Shown here one piece after another: positions 1-6,164 of a DNA stretch of 7,676 nt (within the stretch, counting starts at the first letter, position 1; each line of letters starts with the position of its first letter). Source of the DNA: CAZTKP01 sp964614215. GTDB lineage: Bacteria; UBP6; UBA1177. The notes beneath the pieces are model-generated. The model had not been told where the DNA came from, did not search any database, and saw nothing but the letters and a program-made list of their open reading frames with translations. Location of the stretch: assembly GCA_964614215.1 (NCBI GenBank), contig CAZTKP010000123.1, positions 1-7,676 on the forward strand. The letters are read 5' to 3'. The position numbers and the translations under genes were made by a program.

Positions 1-198
1 ACCGAGTTGGGTAAAGAAGCTTGGGATACCGATCCACAAAAACGACGTAGGATGGAGAATTTCATCCCCATGGGGCGATTTTTGGAGACTACCGATGTAG
101 CACCCACAGTCCTGTTCCTTCTTTCGGATGCCGCATCCATGATTTCTGGGGAGTTCATCCTCATCGATGGTGGCTATATGGCAGGAAAAGGCATATAG
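1..198 (+). CDS. Short-chain dehydrogenase/reductase (SDR), C-terminal end only
   Basis: The frame is open from the first base, so only the last 65 codons of a longer gene (the family is usually about 250 residues) are present. The visible tail matches the C-terminus of classical SDR enzymes: a PMGRF segment, then a helix ending in VLFLLSDAASMISGE and the terminal FILIDGGYMAG, equivalent to the family pattern P-x-GR ... FL-x-S-D-x-A-S-x-x-(S/T)-G-x-x-(L/I)-x-(V/I)-D-G-G. These enzymes are cytoplasmic NAD(P)H-dependent oxidoreductases. The Rossmann nucleotide motif and the Tyr-x-x-x-Lys active site lie outside the window, so the substrate cannot be told. The TTG at 7 is an internal codon, not a start. 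The stop lies 16 bases before the likely start of the transporter gene, suggesting one operon in which the enzyme acts on what the transporter moves. Confidence 0.85.
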   Translation, partial: TELGKEAWDTDPQKRRRMENFIPMGRFLETTDVAPTVLFLLSDAASMISGEFILIDGGYMAGKGI

Positions 199-203
199 AA
201 GAA

Positions 204-209
204 AGGGGA
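204..209 (+). promoter_or_regulatory. Ribosome binding site deciding the transporter start
   Basis: AGGGGA lies 5 nt before a TTG codon at 215. The ATG at 167, which would give a longer protein, has no Shine-Dalgarno sequence at a useful distance, overlaps the SDR gene and adds a charged, non-conserved-looking stretch. The TTG at 215 is therefore the better start. Confidence 0.6.
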
Positions 210-214
210 AAGAT

Positions 215-1126
215 TTGAAACACAAAGTAAGACCTCTTCAACCAATGCCCAGAGTCCTTATACTTATTTCCTCTTTATCAATGTTTATCATGGGTTTTTC
301 CGGTGTACTGAGAGGAAGTTCTGTGGCTGAAATGGTTTCCTCCCTTCCAGTTGACTATGCCCTAGGTGGCATAATCCTCGGGATTACCTACTTTGGATTT
401 TTTGTCGGCACCTTAGCGACAGTTCCTCTTCTAAAAAAGATTCCAGTAGCGAAAATGCTTTCCGCTTCGGTAGTGATTACTGCCTTGGGTGTCTTATTGT
501 TCGGTTTCGCATCATCATCCATACTTATCCTTTTTGCAACATTCTTAACGGGAATGGGGTGTGGTTTGATCGATGTCTCGGCCAATCTATCGACGAGAAT
601 CGCTGCATCGCCCGATCGAGTAGGTAGGGAGCTTAACCAAGTAGCTTTCTTCCATGGTGTGGGAGCTATCCTTGCTCCCTTGTTCGCAACTATGGTTCTT
701 GGATATTTTACCTCATGGCAGTATATCTATCGCCTGGCAGCTATTGTTTTGGTGGTTTCAGTCTTTATAGTTACCAGAGGGGTTTCCAGAAGTGGGTTGG
801 ATGATCGTGTCGTCTATGAACCAAACCAAAAATTCGTTTGGACGTGGCAGTTTGTCGTGTTGGGTGGATTCTTGTTTTGGTATATGACGTTGGAGGCAGG
901 AATATCGGGATGGCTGGTTGCTTATGTCAGGCAAGAGGCTGCTCTCTCTGAACAAATGTCCAATACCTATCTCTCCCTATTTTTCATTATGCTCACCATA
1001 GGAAGATTCTTGAGTAGCAGATATGTGGATAGAATCGGATTGTTGAAAACCATCATCATACATGTCTTGGCGGTTTCTTTATTACCTTCGATCATTACAG
1101 TTCCGCCAATTCCGTCTTTATTCTGA
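215..1126 (+). CDS. MFS transporter, truncated at its 3' end by a junction
   Basis: This is an inner-membrane major facilitator superfamily permease. From the TTG at 215 the protein begins KHKVRPLQPMPRVL and runs into repeated hydrophobic segments typical of MFS helices. A charged loop after the second helix (VPLLKKIPVAKML) resembles the signature loop of the family. A GMGCGLIDVSANL segment recalls the sugar-transporting FucP-like and related groups, though that assignment is weak. A cytoplasmic linker near residues 185-205 separates the two halves. Recognisable sequence continues through RFLSSRYVDRIGLLKTIII, about helix 9 into 10. The last 15 or so codons before the stop at 1124-1126 (LPSIITVPPIPSLF) are the antisense of the neighbouring lipoprotein gene and are not transporter. 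Full-length relatives have about 390-400 residues; here about 285-288 are genuine, so roughly 100 residues and the last two or three helices are missing. The product as read would not be functional. Confidence 0.8.
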   Translation: MKHKVRPLQPMPRVLILISSLSMFIMGFSGVLRGSSVAEMVSSLPVDYALGGIILGITYFGFFVGTLATVPLLKKIPVAKMLSASVVITALGVLLFGFASSSILILFATFLTGMGCGLIDVSANLSTRIAASPDRVGRELNQVAFFHGVGAILAPLFATMVLGYFTSWQYIYRLAAIVLVVSVFIVTRGVSRSGLDDRVVYEPNQKFVWTWQFVVLGGFLFWYMTLEAGISGWLVAYVRQEAALSEQMSNTYLSLFFIMLTIGRFLSSRYVDRIGLLKTIIIHVLAVSLLPSIITVPPIPSLF

Positions 1127-2496
1127 ACCTGATCTCTGAGTTTTTCTGCATCGGAGGTTGGCAGCTGAGGGTTGTTTTTAACTAGATAATCCTGTCCGAT
1201 CTCAGAGAGAGAGGAAAAGTCGATGGAAAGAAGATCGTCGTTTGATAACAGTTCAAAAGAAATTCCGATATTGGTAAGGTTGGGAGATTCGATACTGTTG
1301 ATAGTGTCGCTTGATCCAAAGATCAGACTGCCGGCAACAGATGTCAGATCGGGAAGAGAAATAGATTCCAAAGAACTGATCTGACTGAATCTTAATTCTC
1401 CGTTGACCGTTTGCAGAGCGTCAAGGTTCAGTCTTTTAAGTTTGGAGCAGTCTTCTATCTTAAGGTAATAACTGACAGTCTTAAGATTCGGCATATTTAT
1501 TTCCTCAATGGCTCCTTCTATGTGAATGAGGCCGGTAACAGTCTCAAGAGAAGGCAGCTCAAGATCAATAGATAGGTTTTTGATAGTTATGCCGGCGACA
1601 GTAACGCTCCTAAGTTCGGGTAAAGAGAGTCTGGTTATTGATCTGCCGTAAATTGATAATGCTCCAACAGATTCAAGATTCCTTGCACCGAAGAATTCTA
1701 AAGAAAGATTTGAAGTCCCGCTGTAAAGGTTTCCAATCTGGAAAAAACCAGCAACTGATTTTAAACTTGGAAACGAAAAGGACTTTAACTTATTGCACGA
1801 GTTAATAACAACACCTTCATTATCATCTTCGGCTCCAATATATTCCAGGACAGGAAAAGAAATTTCTTCAAGCGCCACGTTTTTTCCTAATGTGAGACTT
1901 TTGCCGACACTTCTTAGTTTAGGAAAGGAGAGAACATTAATTGCTCTGTTTCCGTCATCGGAATTGGTGCCTCCAACTACAAAACTGAAAGCTATGTCAC
2001 TTAAGTTATCTACATTAAGAACCTTGAGGTTGTTGTTTTGGTTAATATAGATGTCTCCATTTATAGAAAACAGAGATTTTAAATTCAGCACTTTCAAATA
2101 ATCATTGTTTTGCACGAATAGTCCGTTATTTATATAACAGATATTATCCAGAACAATTTCAGACAGGTTAGAATTTACAATATAAAGTCCTCTTTCAATA
2201 AAGCGATAATTATTTACTAAAGTAATGTCAGATTCCTTTTCTATCCACATTTGCTCTGATAGAACCTTGCCCCTGCCGCAGATAGGATCATTACAGACAT
2301 CGGTTTCTTCCCAGTTTCCATCGATACATTCAAGTTCCAGTATGCCTCTTTGAAGGTAGCCGCAGAAGTTCGTTCCCAGTTTAGTGTCACCATCAGTGCA
2401 AGGGTAACTTTCATTACTATCTAGGTTTTCAGTTATATTGTTGTCTGCACATGATATTGTCAATAAGAATAATAAAAAGATAAGCAGTAGCTTCAA
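967..2496 (-). CDS. Receptor-L/leucine-rich-repeat-like surface lipoprotein, 3' end altered at junction
   Basis: The 509-codon frame starts at a TTG (2494-2496) with GGAG six nt upstream and encodes a lipoprotein signal (MKLLLIFLLFLLTISC) with Cys16 as the likely lipidated residue. Next comes a Cys-rich module (Cys33, 45, 57, 68, 73; CTDGDTKLGTNFCG, then LELECIDGNWEETDVCND), a layout I associate with secreted proteins of Myxococcota-like and candidate-phylum bacteria. Residues about 105-445 form a beta-solenoid of irregular 20-25 residue units of the type L-x-x-(I/L)-x-(L/F)-P-x-L-x-S-V-x-G-x-L-x-I, like Receptor L-domain or BspA-type repeats. The closing segment LPTSDAEKLRDQV ... GTVMIEGN is the usual end of such solenoids. 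The last 36 or so codons (967-1077) are antisense to the MFS gene and probably not native, so the true protein is about 473 residues plus perhaps a few lost at the junction. Likely exposed at the cell surface; a binding or adhesion role is inferred, and the ligand is unknown. Confidence 0.82.
   Translation of the reverse strand: MKLLLIFLLFLLTISCADNNITENLDSNESYPCTDGDTKLGTNFCGYLQRGILELECIDGNWEETDVCNDPICGRGKVLSEQMWIEKESDITLVNNYRFIERGLYIVNSNLSEIVLDNICYINNGLFVQNNDYLKVLNLKSLFSINGDIYINQNNNLKVLNVDNLSDIAFSFVVGGTNSDDGNRAINVLSFPKLRSVGKSLTLGKNVALEEISFPVLEYIGAEDDNEGVVINSCNKLKSFSFPSLKSVAGFFQIGNLYSGTSNLSLEFFGARNLESVGALSIYGRSITRLSLPELRSVTVAGITIKNLSIDLELPSLETVTGLIHIEGAIEEINMPNLKTVSYYLKIEDCSKLKRLNLDALQTVNGELRFSQISSLESISLPDLTSVAGSLIFGSSDTINSIESPNLTNIGISFELLSNDDLLSIDFSSLSEIGQDYLVKNNPQLPTSDAEKLRDQVQNKDGIGGTVMIEGNKETAKTCMMMVFNNPILSTYLLLKNLPMVSIMKNRER
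1060..1090. other. Junction between two unrelated sequence segments
   Basis: Left of this interval the plus strand codes for MFS protein; right of it the minus strand codes for the end of a Receptor-L solenoid protein. Neither gene has its natural stop: each frame continues into the antisense of the other. The last convincing transporter codons are near 1060-1075, and the last convincing lipoprotein codons (MIEGNK) are at 1078-1095. No insertion-sequence ends, direct repeats or integrase genes are seen here. This fits a chimeric assembly join, or a true deletion or inversion breakpoint. Confidence 0.7.
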
Positions 2497-2502
2497 TGCT
2501 TT

Positions 2503-2506
2503 CTCC
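2503..2506 (-). promoter_or_regulatory. Ribosome binding site for the solenoid lipoprotein (TTG start)
   Basis: On the minus strand GGAG, followed by AAAGCA, precedes the TTG at 2496. No ATG or GTG in frame lies nearby that would leave the signal peptide intact, so TTG is the start. Confidence 0.65.
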
Positions 2507-2533
2507 AGGATGTGATTTCCTTTTAATAATATC

Positions 2534-2539
2534 AGTATA
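2534..2539 (-). promoter_or_regulatory. Possible -10 element for the solenoid lipoprotein gene
   Basis: TATACT on the minus strand would give a leader of about 30 nt. The region 17 nt further upstream (AATTTT) is a poor -35, so this is only a candidate. Read-through from the tRNA promoter upstream is an alternative. Confidence 0.3.
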
Positions 2540-2611
2540 CAGAATTTTTTAAAGTAAAATTAGAAATAGACCGACAGATCAATGAGAGGATGTTTTTGAA
2601 AATATCATGAG

Positions 2612-2617
2612 AAAAAA
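2612..2617 (-). terminator. T-tract directly after tRNA-Glu, possible weak terminator
   Basis: Six T residues on the minus strand follow one nucleotide after the encoded CCA end of tRNA-Glu. No separate hairpin precedes the tract, so termination would have to use the tRNA's own stems. It may equally serve only as a processing region. Confidence 0.25.
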
Positions 2618-2618
2618 G

Positions 2619-2693
2619 TGGCGACCCTTAGGGGACTCGAACCCCTGTTACCGGCGTGAAAGGCCGGTGTCCTAACCACTAGACGAAAGGGTC
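2619..2693 (-). tRNA. tRNA-Glu (anticodon TTC)
   Basis: Read on the minus strand, the 7-bp acceptor stem GACCCTT pairs with AAGGGTC, followed by discriminator G and an encoded CCA. The anticodon stem-loop is CCGGC-CTTTCAC-GCCGG, giving anticodon TTC, which reads GAA and GAG. The T arm carries the standard GGTTCGAGTCC pattern, and the D arm contains TAGTGGTTAGGA. The gene is 75 nt including CCA. It lies 8 nt downstream of tRNA-Lys and is very likely processed from the same transcript. Confidence 0.97.
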
Positions 2694-2701
2694 ACCAGGA
2701 A

Positions 2702-2777
2702 TGGTGGGTCGGGCGGGATTCGAACCCACGACCACCTGATTAAAAGTCAGATGCTCTGCCAACTGAGCTACCGACCC
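2702..2777 (-). tRNA. tRNA-Lys (anticodon TTT)
   Basis: On the minus strand the acceptor stem GGGTCGG pairs with its 3' partner, with discriminator A and an encoded CCA. The D arm is AGCTCAGTTGGCAGAGC, the anticodon stem-loop CTGAC-TTTTAA-TCAG gives TTT, reading AAA and AAG, and the T arm carries GGTTCGAATCC. The length is 76 nt including CCA. It is the first gene of a Lys-Glu pair behind a strong promoter. Confidence 0.97.
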
Positions 2778-2815
2778 TTTGCTATTCGAACTTTAACGAC
2801 CGAAGTTGCTGGCGT

Positions 2816-2843
2816 ATATTATGAAAATGCGTTTTAATGTCAA
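2816..2843 (-). promoter_or_regulatory. Sigma70-type promoter of the tRNA-Lys/tRNA-Glu pair
   Basis: On the minus strand a perfect -35 TTGACA (2838-2843) and a -10 TAATAT (2816-2821) are separated by 16 nt. The predicted start near 2809 leaves a leader of about 30 nt before tRNA-Lys. The stretch between the -10 and the start (ACGCCAGC) is GC-rich, a feature known from stable-RNA promoters under stringent control; that regulation is inferred here. Confidence 0.75.
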
Positions 2844-2895
2844 TCTTTTTATGGGTAAAGAATGTAAATGGCTGTAACTACTGTGAATTGATTTT

Positions 2896-2932
2896 TAAAA
2901 TAGTATTAATTTCAGGTGCTTCGCAAATTAAT
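2896..2932 (-). terminator. AT-rich inverted repeat over the uvrC stop, possible terminator
   Basis: Two perfect 8-nt arms (ATTAATTT at 2905-2912 and AAATTAAT at 2925-2932) flank a 12-nt loop. On the minus strand the upstream arm includes the uvrC TAA stop, and the hairpin is followed within a few bases by TATTTT. The stem contains no G-C pair, so it would be a weak terminator. It is the only hairpin seen between uvrC and the tRNA promoter. Confidence 0.35.
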
Positions 2933-4694
2933 CGTGGAAGAAATTAAAGATGTTAGAAGCGTTTTTCGAGGATATCCCCGGACATTTTTCAAGCGTTTTA
3001 ATTTTTGCGTTTCTGATCTTTTCAATGTTCCCGAAAAATTCAAGAAGTGAAAGTTCCTTCGATCTTCCGATCCCTTCAATTTCTGTGAGTCCTGTTGAGA
3101 TGGTCTTTTTCCTGAGAGATCTATTAAATGTGATGGAAAATCTATGTGACTCATCCCTGATGGATCTGATCTTAAGGTCAAAGAACGAATCAAGAACGCT
3201 GCGTTCTTCTCCCAGGCTGTTTATCAGAATTTCACGGCCTTTTTTCTTTTTTCTGTCCTTAACGATCCCGGCAATGGTAATTTCATTTTTTAAGACAGAT
3301 GTAACTGCTGATATCTGTCCTTTCCCTCCGTCAATTAAGAGTAGGGAAGGTTTAGGGAATTTTCCTTCATCCCAGTTTCTTTTTAATCTAGCTGCAACTT
3401 CCGCCAAACTTCCGAAATCATCAACACCTTCAATGGTTTTTATCCTGAACTTGCGGTAGTTCTTCTTAACAAACTTTCCGTTTTCCCACCAGACAGCTCC
3501 TGCAACGGTATCTTTTCCCGCAAAAGTCGAGATATCAATGCACATAATGGATTTTACATCAGTGACGGTGAACTTTGAGAGTTCGGAAAGAAATAGATCG
3601 TTTCTCTCGTTGTTCTTTGCATAGTTCTCAACTCCCTGTTCAAGGTTAGTTTTAAGGATCTTCGTGGTCGCCTTCGGGATTCGTGCGATCTTTTTAATGT
3701 CAATGCCCGTAACGGAGCGTATCTCCTTTTCGCTCAGAAGGTCAGGTACTATCCCGATCTTTTCAGGAGCGGTCATACTTCCATAGTATGATGCAATTCC
3801 AGCCGCGATACAGCTTTTCATATCCTCAAAAAGTATCGTAAGAGGAATAGTTCTCAGGTTTATGAGCTTGCCTTCGCTGAACCTTGCACTCACGATAAAG
3901 ATCGTTTCGCCTAGCTTTTCGAACATGAAGAGGTCGCTTATGCCTTTACCTGAAAATTCCACACCGAACTTTTTTCTTATATCAGGAAGAATGGAAAGAG
4001 CGTCACGGAGATCCGCCGCCTTTTCAAAGTTAAGTTTCTCAGAAGCTTCCTCAAGCATATTCCTGATAATATCACTCAGTTCCTTCCACTTCTTTCCCTT
4101 AAGAATATCAATGACCTGATTCACATTTTCCATGTATTTCTTTTTATCCGTTCCCTTCCTGCACGGAGCAGGACAGATGCCTATCTGAGAGTTGATACAG
4201 CCCGTGGGATTTCTTTGTGAGCAGTATTTGAGAGGGTAGAGCACCTGAAGCAGTTTTTTCAGCGAACGGATGAAGCCTGCATTTGTGAAAGGACCCTGAA
4301 CATGCAGATACTTCCGCCTAGGTTTTCTCGTGACTATCAGACGTGGCCACAATTCATCTGTCACGGCGAGAAAGGGATAGCTCTTGTCATCCTTAAGATC
4401 GATATTAAAAAGTGGTTTTCTGCGTTTTACCAGAGAGCTCTCAAGGATCAGAGCCTCGTTCTGCGAAGAAGTAAGAACGATCTGGAGAAAAGCAGCCTTT
4501 TCCATCAGTTTTATAACCATCGGACGCGAATCAGTCAGCGACAGATATTGACTGACACGGTTTTTCAGATTTTTCGCCTTCCCGATGTAAAGAACCCGTC
4601 CCGTTTTATCCAGGAACTGATAAACCCCGGGCTTATCCGGCAGTTTTTCCCTGATCGTTGAATCAATTATGTAAAGATTCTCGGACTCCCTCAA
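2928..4694 (-). CDS. uvrC: UvrABC nucleotide excision repair nuclease subunit C
   Basis: UvrC joins the UvrB-DNA complex in the cytoplasm and cuts both sides of a bulky lesion. The 588-residue length is normal for the family. Domains in order: GIY-YIG nuclease (about 18-97; GVY at 23-25, YIG at 36-38, Arg46, and the Glu-containing EALILESSLVK near 80-90), which makes the 3' cut; a four-Cys cluster (Cys158, 166, 174, 178), the site proposed to bind an iron-sulfur cluster in other UvrC proteins; a UVR motif that contacts UvrB (about 203-237); an RNase H-like nuclease for the 5' cut with Asp387 (IDIS), Asp425/426, Asp455 (LLIDGGKGQ) and His517 (RDESHRF); and a C-terminal helix-hairpin-helix pair (about 534-585; GLTEIEGIG and CPGISSKNAS). 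The usual FDISH motif reads IDIST, a small deviation. The start is a TTG with GGAGG 4 nt before it; no better start is in frame. The gene is monocistronic as seen and divergent from the protease operon. Confidence 0.97.
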   Translation of the reverse strand: MRESENLYIIDSTIREKLPDKPGVYQFLDKTGRVLYIGKAKNLKNRVSQYLSLTDSRPMVIKLMEKAAFLQIVLTSSQNEALILESSLVKRRKPLFNIDLKDDKSYPFLAVTDELWPRLIVTRKPRRKYLHVQGPFTNAGFIRSLKKLLQVLYPLKYCSQRNPTGCINSQIGICPAPCRKGTDKKKYMENVNQVIDILKGKKWKELSDIIRNMLEEASEKLNFEKAADLRDALSILPDIRKKFGVEFSGKGISDLFMFEKLGETIFIVSARFSEGKLINLRTIPLTILFEDMKSCIAAGIASYYGSMTAPEKIGIVPDLLSEKEIRSVTGIDIKKIARIPKATTKILKTNLEQGVENYAKNNERNDLFLSELSKFTVTDVKSIMCIDISTFAGKDTVAGAVWWENGKFVKKNYRKFRIKTIEGVDDFGSLAEVAARLKRNWDEGKFPKPSLLLIDGGKGQISAVTSVLKNEITIAGIVKDRKKKKGREILINSLGEERSVLDSFFDLKIRSIRDESHRFSITFNRSLRKKTISTGLTEIEGIGRSKELSLLEFFGNIEKIRNAKIKTLEKCPGISSKNASNIFNFFHD

Positions 4695-4698
4695 AATT

Positions 4699-4703
4699 CC
4701 TCC
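4699..4703 (-). promoter_or_regulatory. Ribosome binding site deciding the uvrC TTG start
   Basis: On the minus strand GGAGG, within a run of G residues, stands 4 nt before the TTG at 4694. The spacing is a little short, but the match is perfect and the start places the GIY-YIG domain at the expected distance. Confidence 0.65.
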
Positions 4704-4720
4704 CCCGAAAAAGACTTAAA

Positions 4721-4749
4721 AGAATAATGGAATGTGAGGGGAAAAGCAA
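4721..4749 (-). promoter_or_regulatory. Possible uvrC promoter
   Basis: On the minus strand TTGCTT (4744-4749) and TATTCT (4721-4726) are 17 nt apart, giving a start near 4714 and a leader of about 20 nt. Both boxes are imperfect. No LexA-type operator was recognised, so no sign of SOS control. Confidence 0.4.
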
Positions 4750-4797
4750 AGGGAAATGTCAAAGACGGGCGGCAGGGTTTTTCTCAAAAATTTCAAA

Positions 4798-4803
4798 TAT
4801 AAT
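4798..4803 (+). promoter_or_regulatory. Likely -10 element of the two-gene protease operon
   Basis: A perfect TATAAT gives a start near 4810 and a leader of about 35 nt. The -35 position (around 4775-4780, GGGTTT) is poor, which suggests help from an activator or a weak promoter. An AT-rich inverted repeat (AAAATT at 4787-4792, AATTTT at 4801-4806) overlaps the box and could be an operator or chance. Confidence 0.45.
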
Positions 4804-4835
4804 TTTAAATAGTGTAAACTTCCTTGAATTTTTTT

Positions 4836-4840
4836 GAGGT
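4836..4840 (+). promoter_or_regulatory. Ribosome binding site deciding the ATG start at 4845
   Basis: GAGGT lies 4 nt before the ATG at 4845. A TTG in the same frame at 4824 would add seven residues but would have the Shine-Dalgarno inside the gene and none upstream, so the ATG is chosen. Confidence 0.75.
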
Positions 4841-4844
4841 GACT

Positions 4845-6164
4845 ATGGGACTTTTTGATTTTTTAAAGGGGAAGCAGGATGCGGAGCAGGAGCTCGGAAT
4901 TGAGTTCGGACGCTTTCTTGAGTGCAATAAACCCTACAAATTCACTAAGATATGGAAAGAGGCGACGGATCTTTTCAAGAACAAGAAGTACGTCGAGAGT
5001 TTTGAACGTTTTCTCGACTATCTTGAAAATCCTCCGCACAGCAATATTTCAAAGAAAAAGGCCTTTGACAAGGTAGAGTTCGAGATAGTTCACGGCAGTG
5101 CGATCATCAAGGGAACTTTTGATGATAACGGACTTTATGTTACAACAGATATCGGTCGCTACAGTGGCGCTGCAACTCCTCTTTTCAGGGATCTGCTCAT
5201 CAAGAACTACATGATGAACTATAACACTTTCTGTATTGACGGAAACACCGTACTCATCAAGCATCATTCTCCGTTAAGTGAATGCAGCCCGATGAAACTT
5301 TACTACGCTATAAAGGAAATGGGAATGAAGGCAGACATCCATTCTCAGTCACTTTTTGATGACTTCGGAATGCTTGAGGAAAGTTATACCAGAGCTCCAA
5401 AGGAGATTCCCGAAGCGGAGCGTGATGTCAAGGTGAAGTATCTTAAAAAGTGGATAAATGATGCGCTTAGTGAGCTTTCCTCCATGACTCCTGATAAAGA
5501 TGCAAATGTGATGAGTCATTATCTGCTGGCTCTGAGCTATCGTATTGACTATCTGCTTTCACCCAGAGCAAAGGTCTGGAAACTCAACGATATGGCAGTT
5601 GCCATCTACAGCGACAAGGTGCTTTCCGTTCCTGATAAAATAAGAAAAATGATGTCTTATCTTCGCGATATTCTGGACATGACAGATGAAGACATGAAGG
5701 GGTCGTTCTTTAAAACAGTTGACACTTTTGCGATCGTGAACGCTTCGACCCATAATGATCTTGTTCAGTTTTTTCTTAAAGAGTTCAATAGTGCAAAATA
5801 TTACGCCGATAGAAGGCTGGACAGACATACTCAGATGGTCTATGAGCAGGCCCTGGGATACGTTCTTTATTTTCAGGGAGTGTTCCCTGCGGTGAGAGAG
5901 CTTCTGACACTTTATTACAAGATATTTTATCCTGAGTTCTTCGAAGATCTGGGTATCAAGTGCGATTACTACGACCCGGTTCAGAATAAGTTCAGTAAGT
6001 GGTCGATAGAAGGACAGATAAACAAGATCATTTCAAGGAACAGAAAGACCTATCCGAAGCTGATCTTCTATATCCAGAATCTCAGATATGAGAACAAGAA
6101 CAGCTTTACTTATTCTTTCCTTAACGAAATAACTTACTTAAACTTCTGGACGAGAATGCAATGA
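4845..6164 (+). CDS. Uncharacterised protein with YbjN/secretion-chaperone-like segment, first gene of protease operon
   Basis: I do not recognise this 439-residue protein as a named family. It has no signal peptide or membrane helix, so it should be cytoplasmic. It opens with MGLFDFLKGK, a start common in small cytoplasmic proteins. Residues about 15-65 look helical and might be a TPR-like pair (KIWKEATDLFKNKKYVESFERFLDYL). Residues about 76-175 resemble YbjN/type III secretion chaperone-like folds: a beta strand pair (EFEIVHGSAIIKG, NGLYVTTDIG), a helix (TPLFRDLLIKNYMMNY), another strand pair (TFCIDGNTVLIKH), a SPMKLYYAIKEMG helix and an acidic end. Residues about 190-439 are mostly helical, with long aromatic-rich helices and no motif I know. 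The stop overlaps the next gene's start (ATGA), which implies translational coupling and a shared task with the protease. The fold call is pattern recognition only. Confidence 0.85.
   Translation: MGLFDFLKGKQDAEQELGIEFGRFLECNKPYKFTKIWKEATDLFKNKKYVESFERFLDYLENPPHSNISKKKAFDKVEFEIVHGSAIIKGTFDDNGLYVTTDIGRYSGAATPLFRDLLIKNYMMNYNTFCIDGNTVLIKHHSPLSECSPMKLYYAIKEMGMKADIHSQSLFDDFGMLEESYTRAPKEIPEAERDVKVKYLKKWINDALSELSSMTPDKDANVMSHYLLALSYRIDYLLSPRAKVWKLNDMAVAIYSDKVLSVPDKIRKMMSYLRDILDMTDEDMKGSFFKTVDTFAIVNASTHNDLVQFFLKEFNSAKYYADRRLDRHTQMVYEQALGYVLYFQGVFPAVRELLTLYYKIFYPEFFEDLGIKCDYYDPVQNKFSKWSIEGQINKIISRNRKTYPKLIFYIQNLRYENKNSFTYSFLNEITYLNFWTRMQ

Noticed and set aside
7..9. TTG 7 as a start for a 63-residue protein
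   Set aside because: The frame is open upstream, and the sequence is clearly the C-terminus of an SDR enzyme, not a small complete gene.
167..214. Longer start for the MFS gene at ATG 167
   Set aside because: It lies inside the SDR coding region without a ribosome binding site, while TTG 215 has AGGGGA at good spacing.
967..1077. C-terminal extension of the solenoid lipoprotein as a real domain
   Set aside because: These codons are the antisense of transporter sequence and follow the normal end of the solenoid family.
2497..2930. CRISPR array, attachment site or small integron around the tRNA pair
   Set aside because: tRNA genes are common integration sites, but no duplicated 3' tRNA segment, integrase or regular repeats are present; the tRNA sequences explain the structure.
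2950..3459. 169-codon plus-strand frame inside uvrC
   Set aside because: Antisense shadow of the conserved UvrC C-terminal region, with low-complexity Ser/Phe-rich translation and no independent support.
4302..4661. 119-codon plus-strand frame inside uvrC
   Set aside because: Lies opposite the GIY-YIG domain; no ribosome binding site or recognisable protein features.
4757..4762. Perfect TTGACA on the minus strand as the uvrC -35
   Set aside because: No acceptable -10 lies 16-18 nt downstream; the nearest, TATTCT, is 30 nt away.
4824..4844. TTG 4824 as the start of the first operon gene
   Set aside because: The good ribosome binding site at 4836-4840 lies downstream of it and serves ATG 4845.
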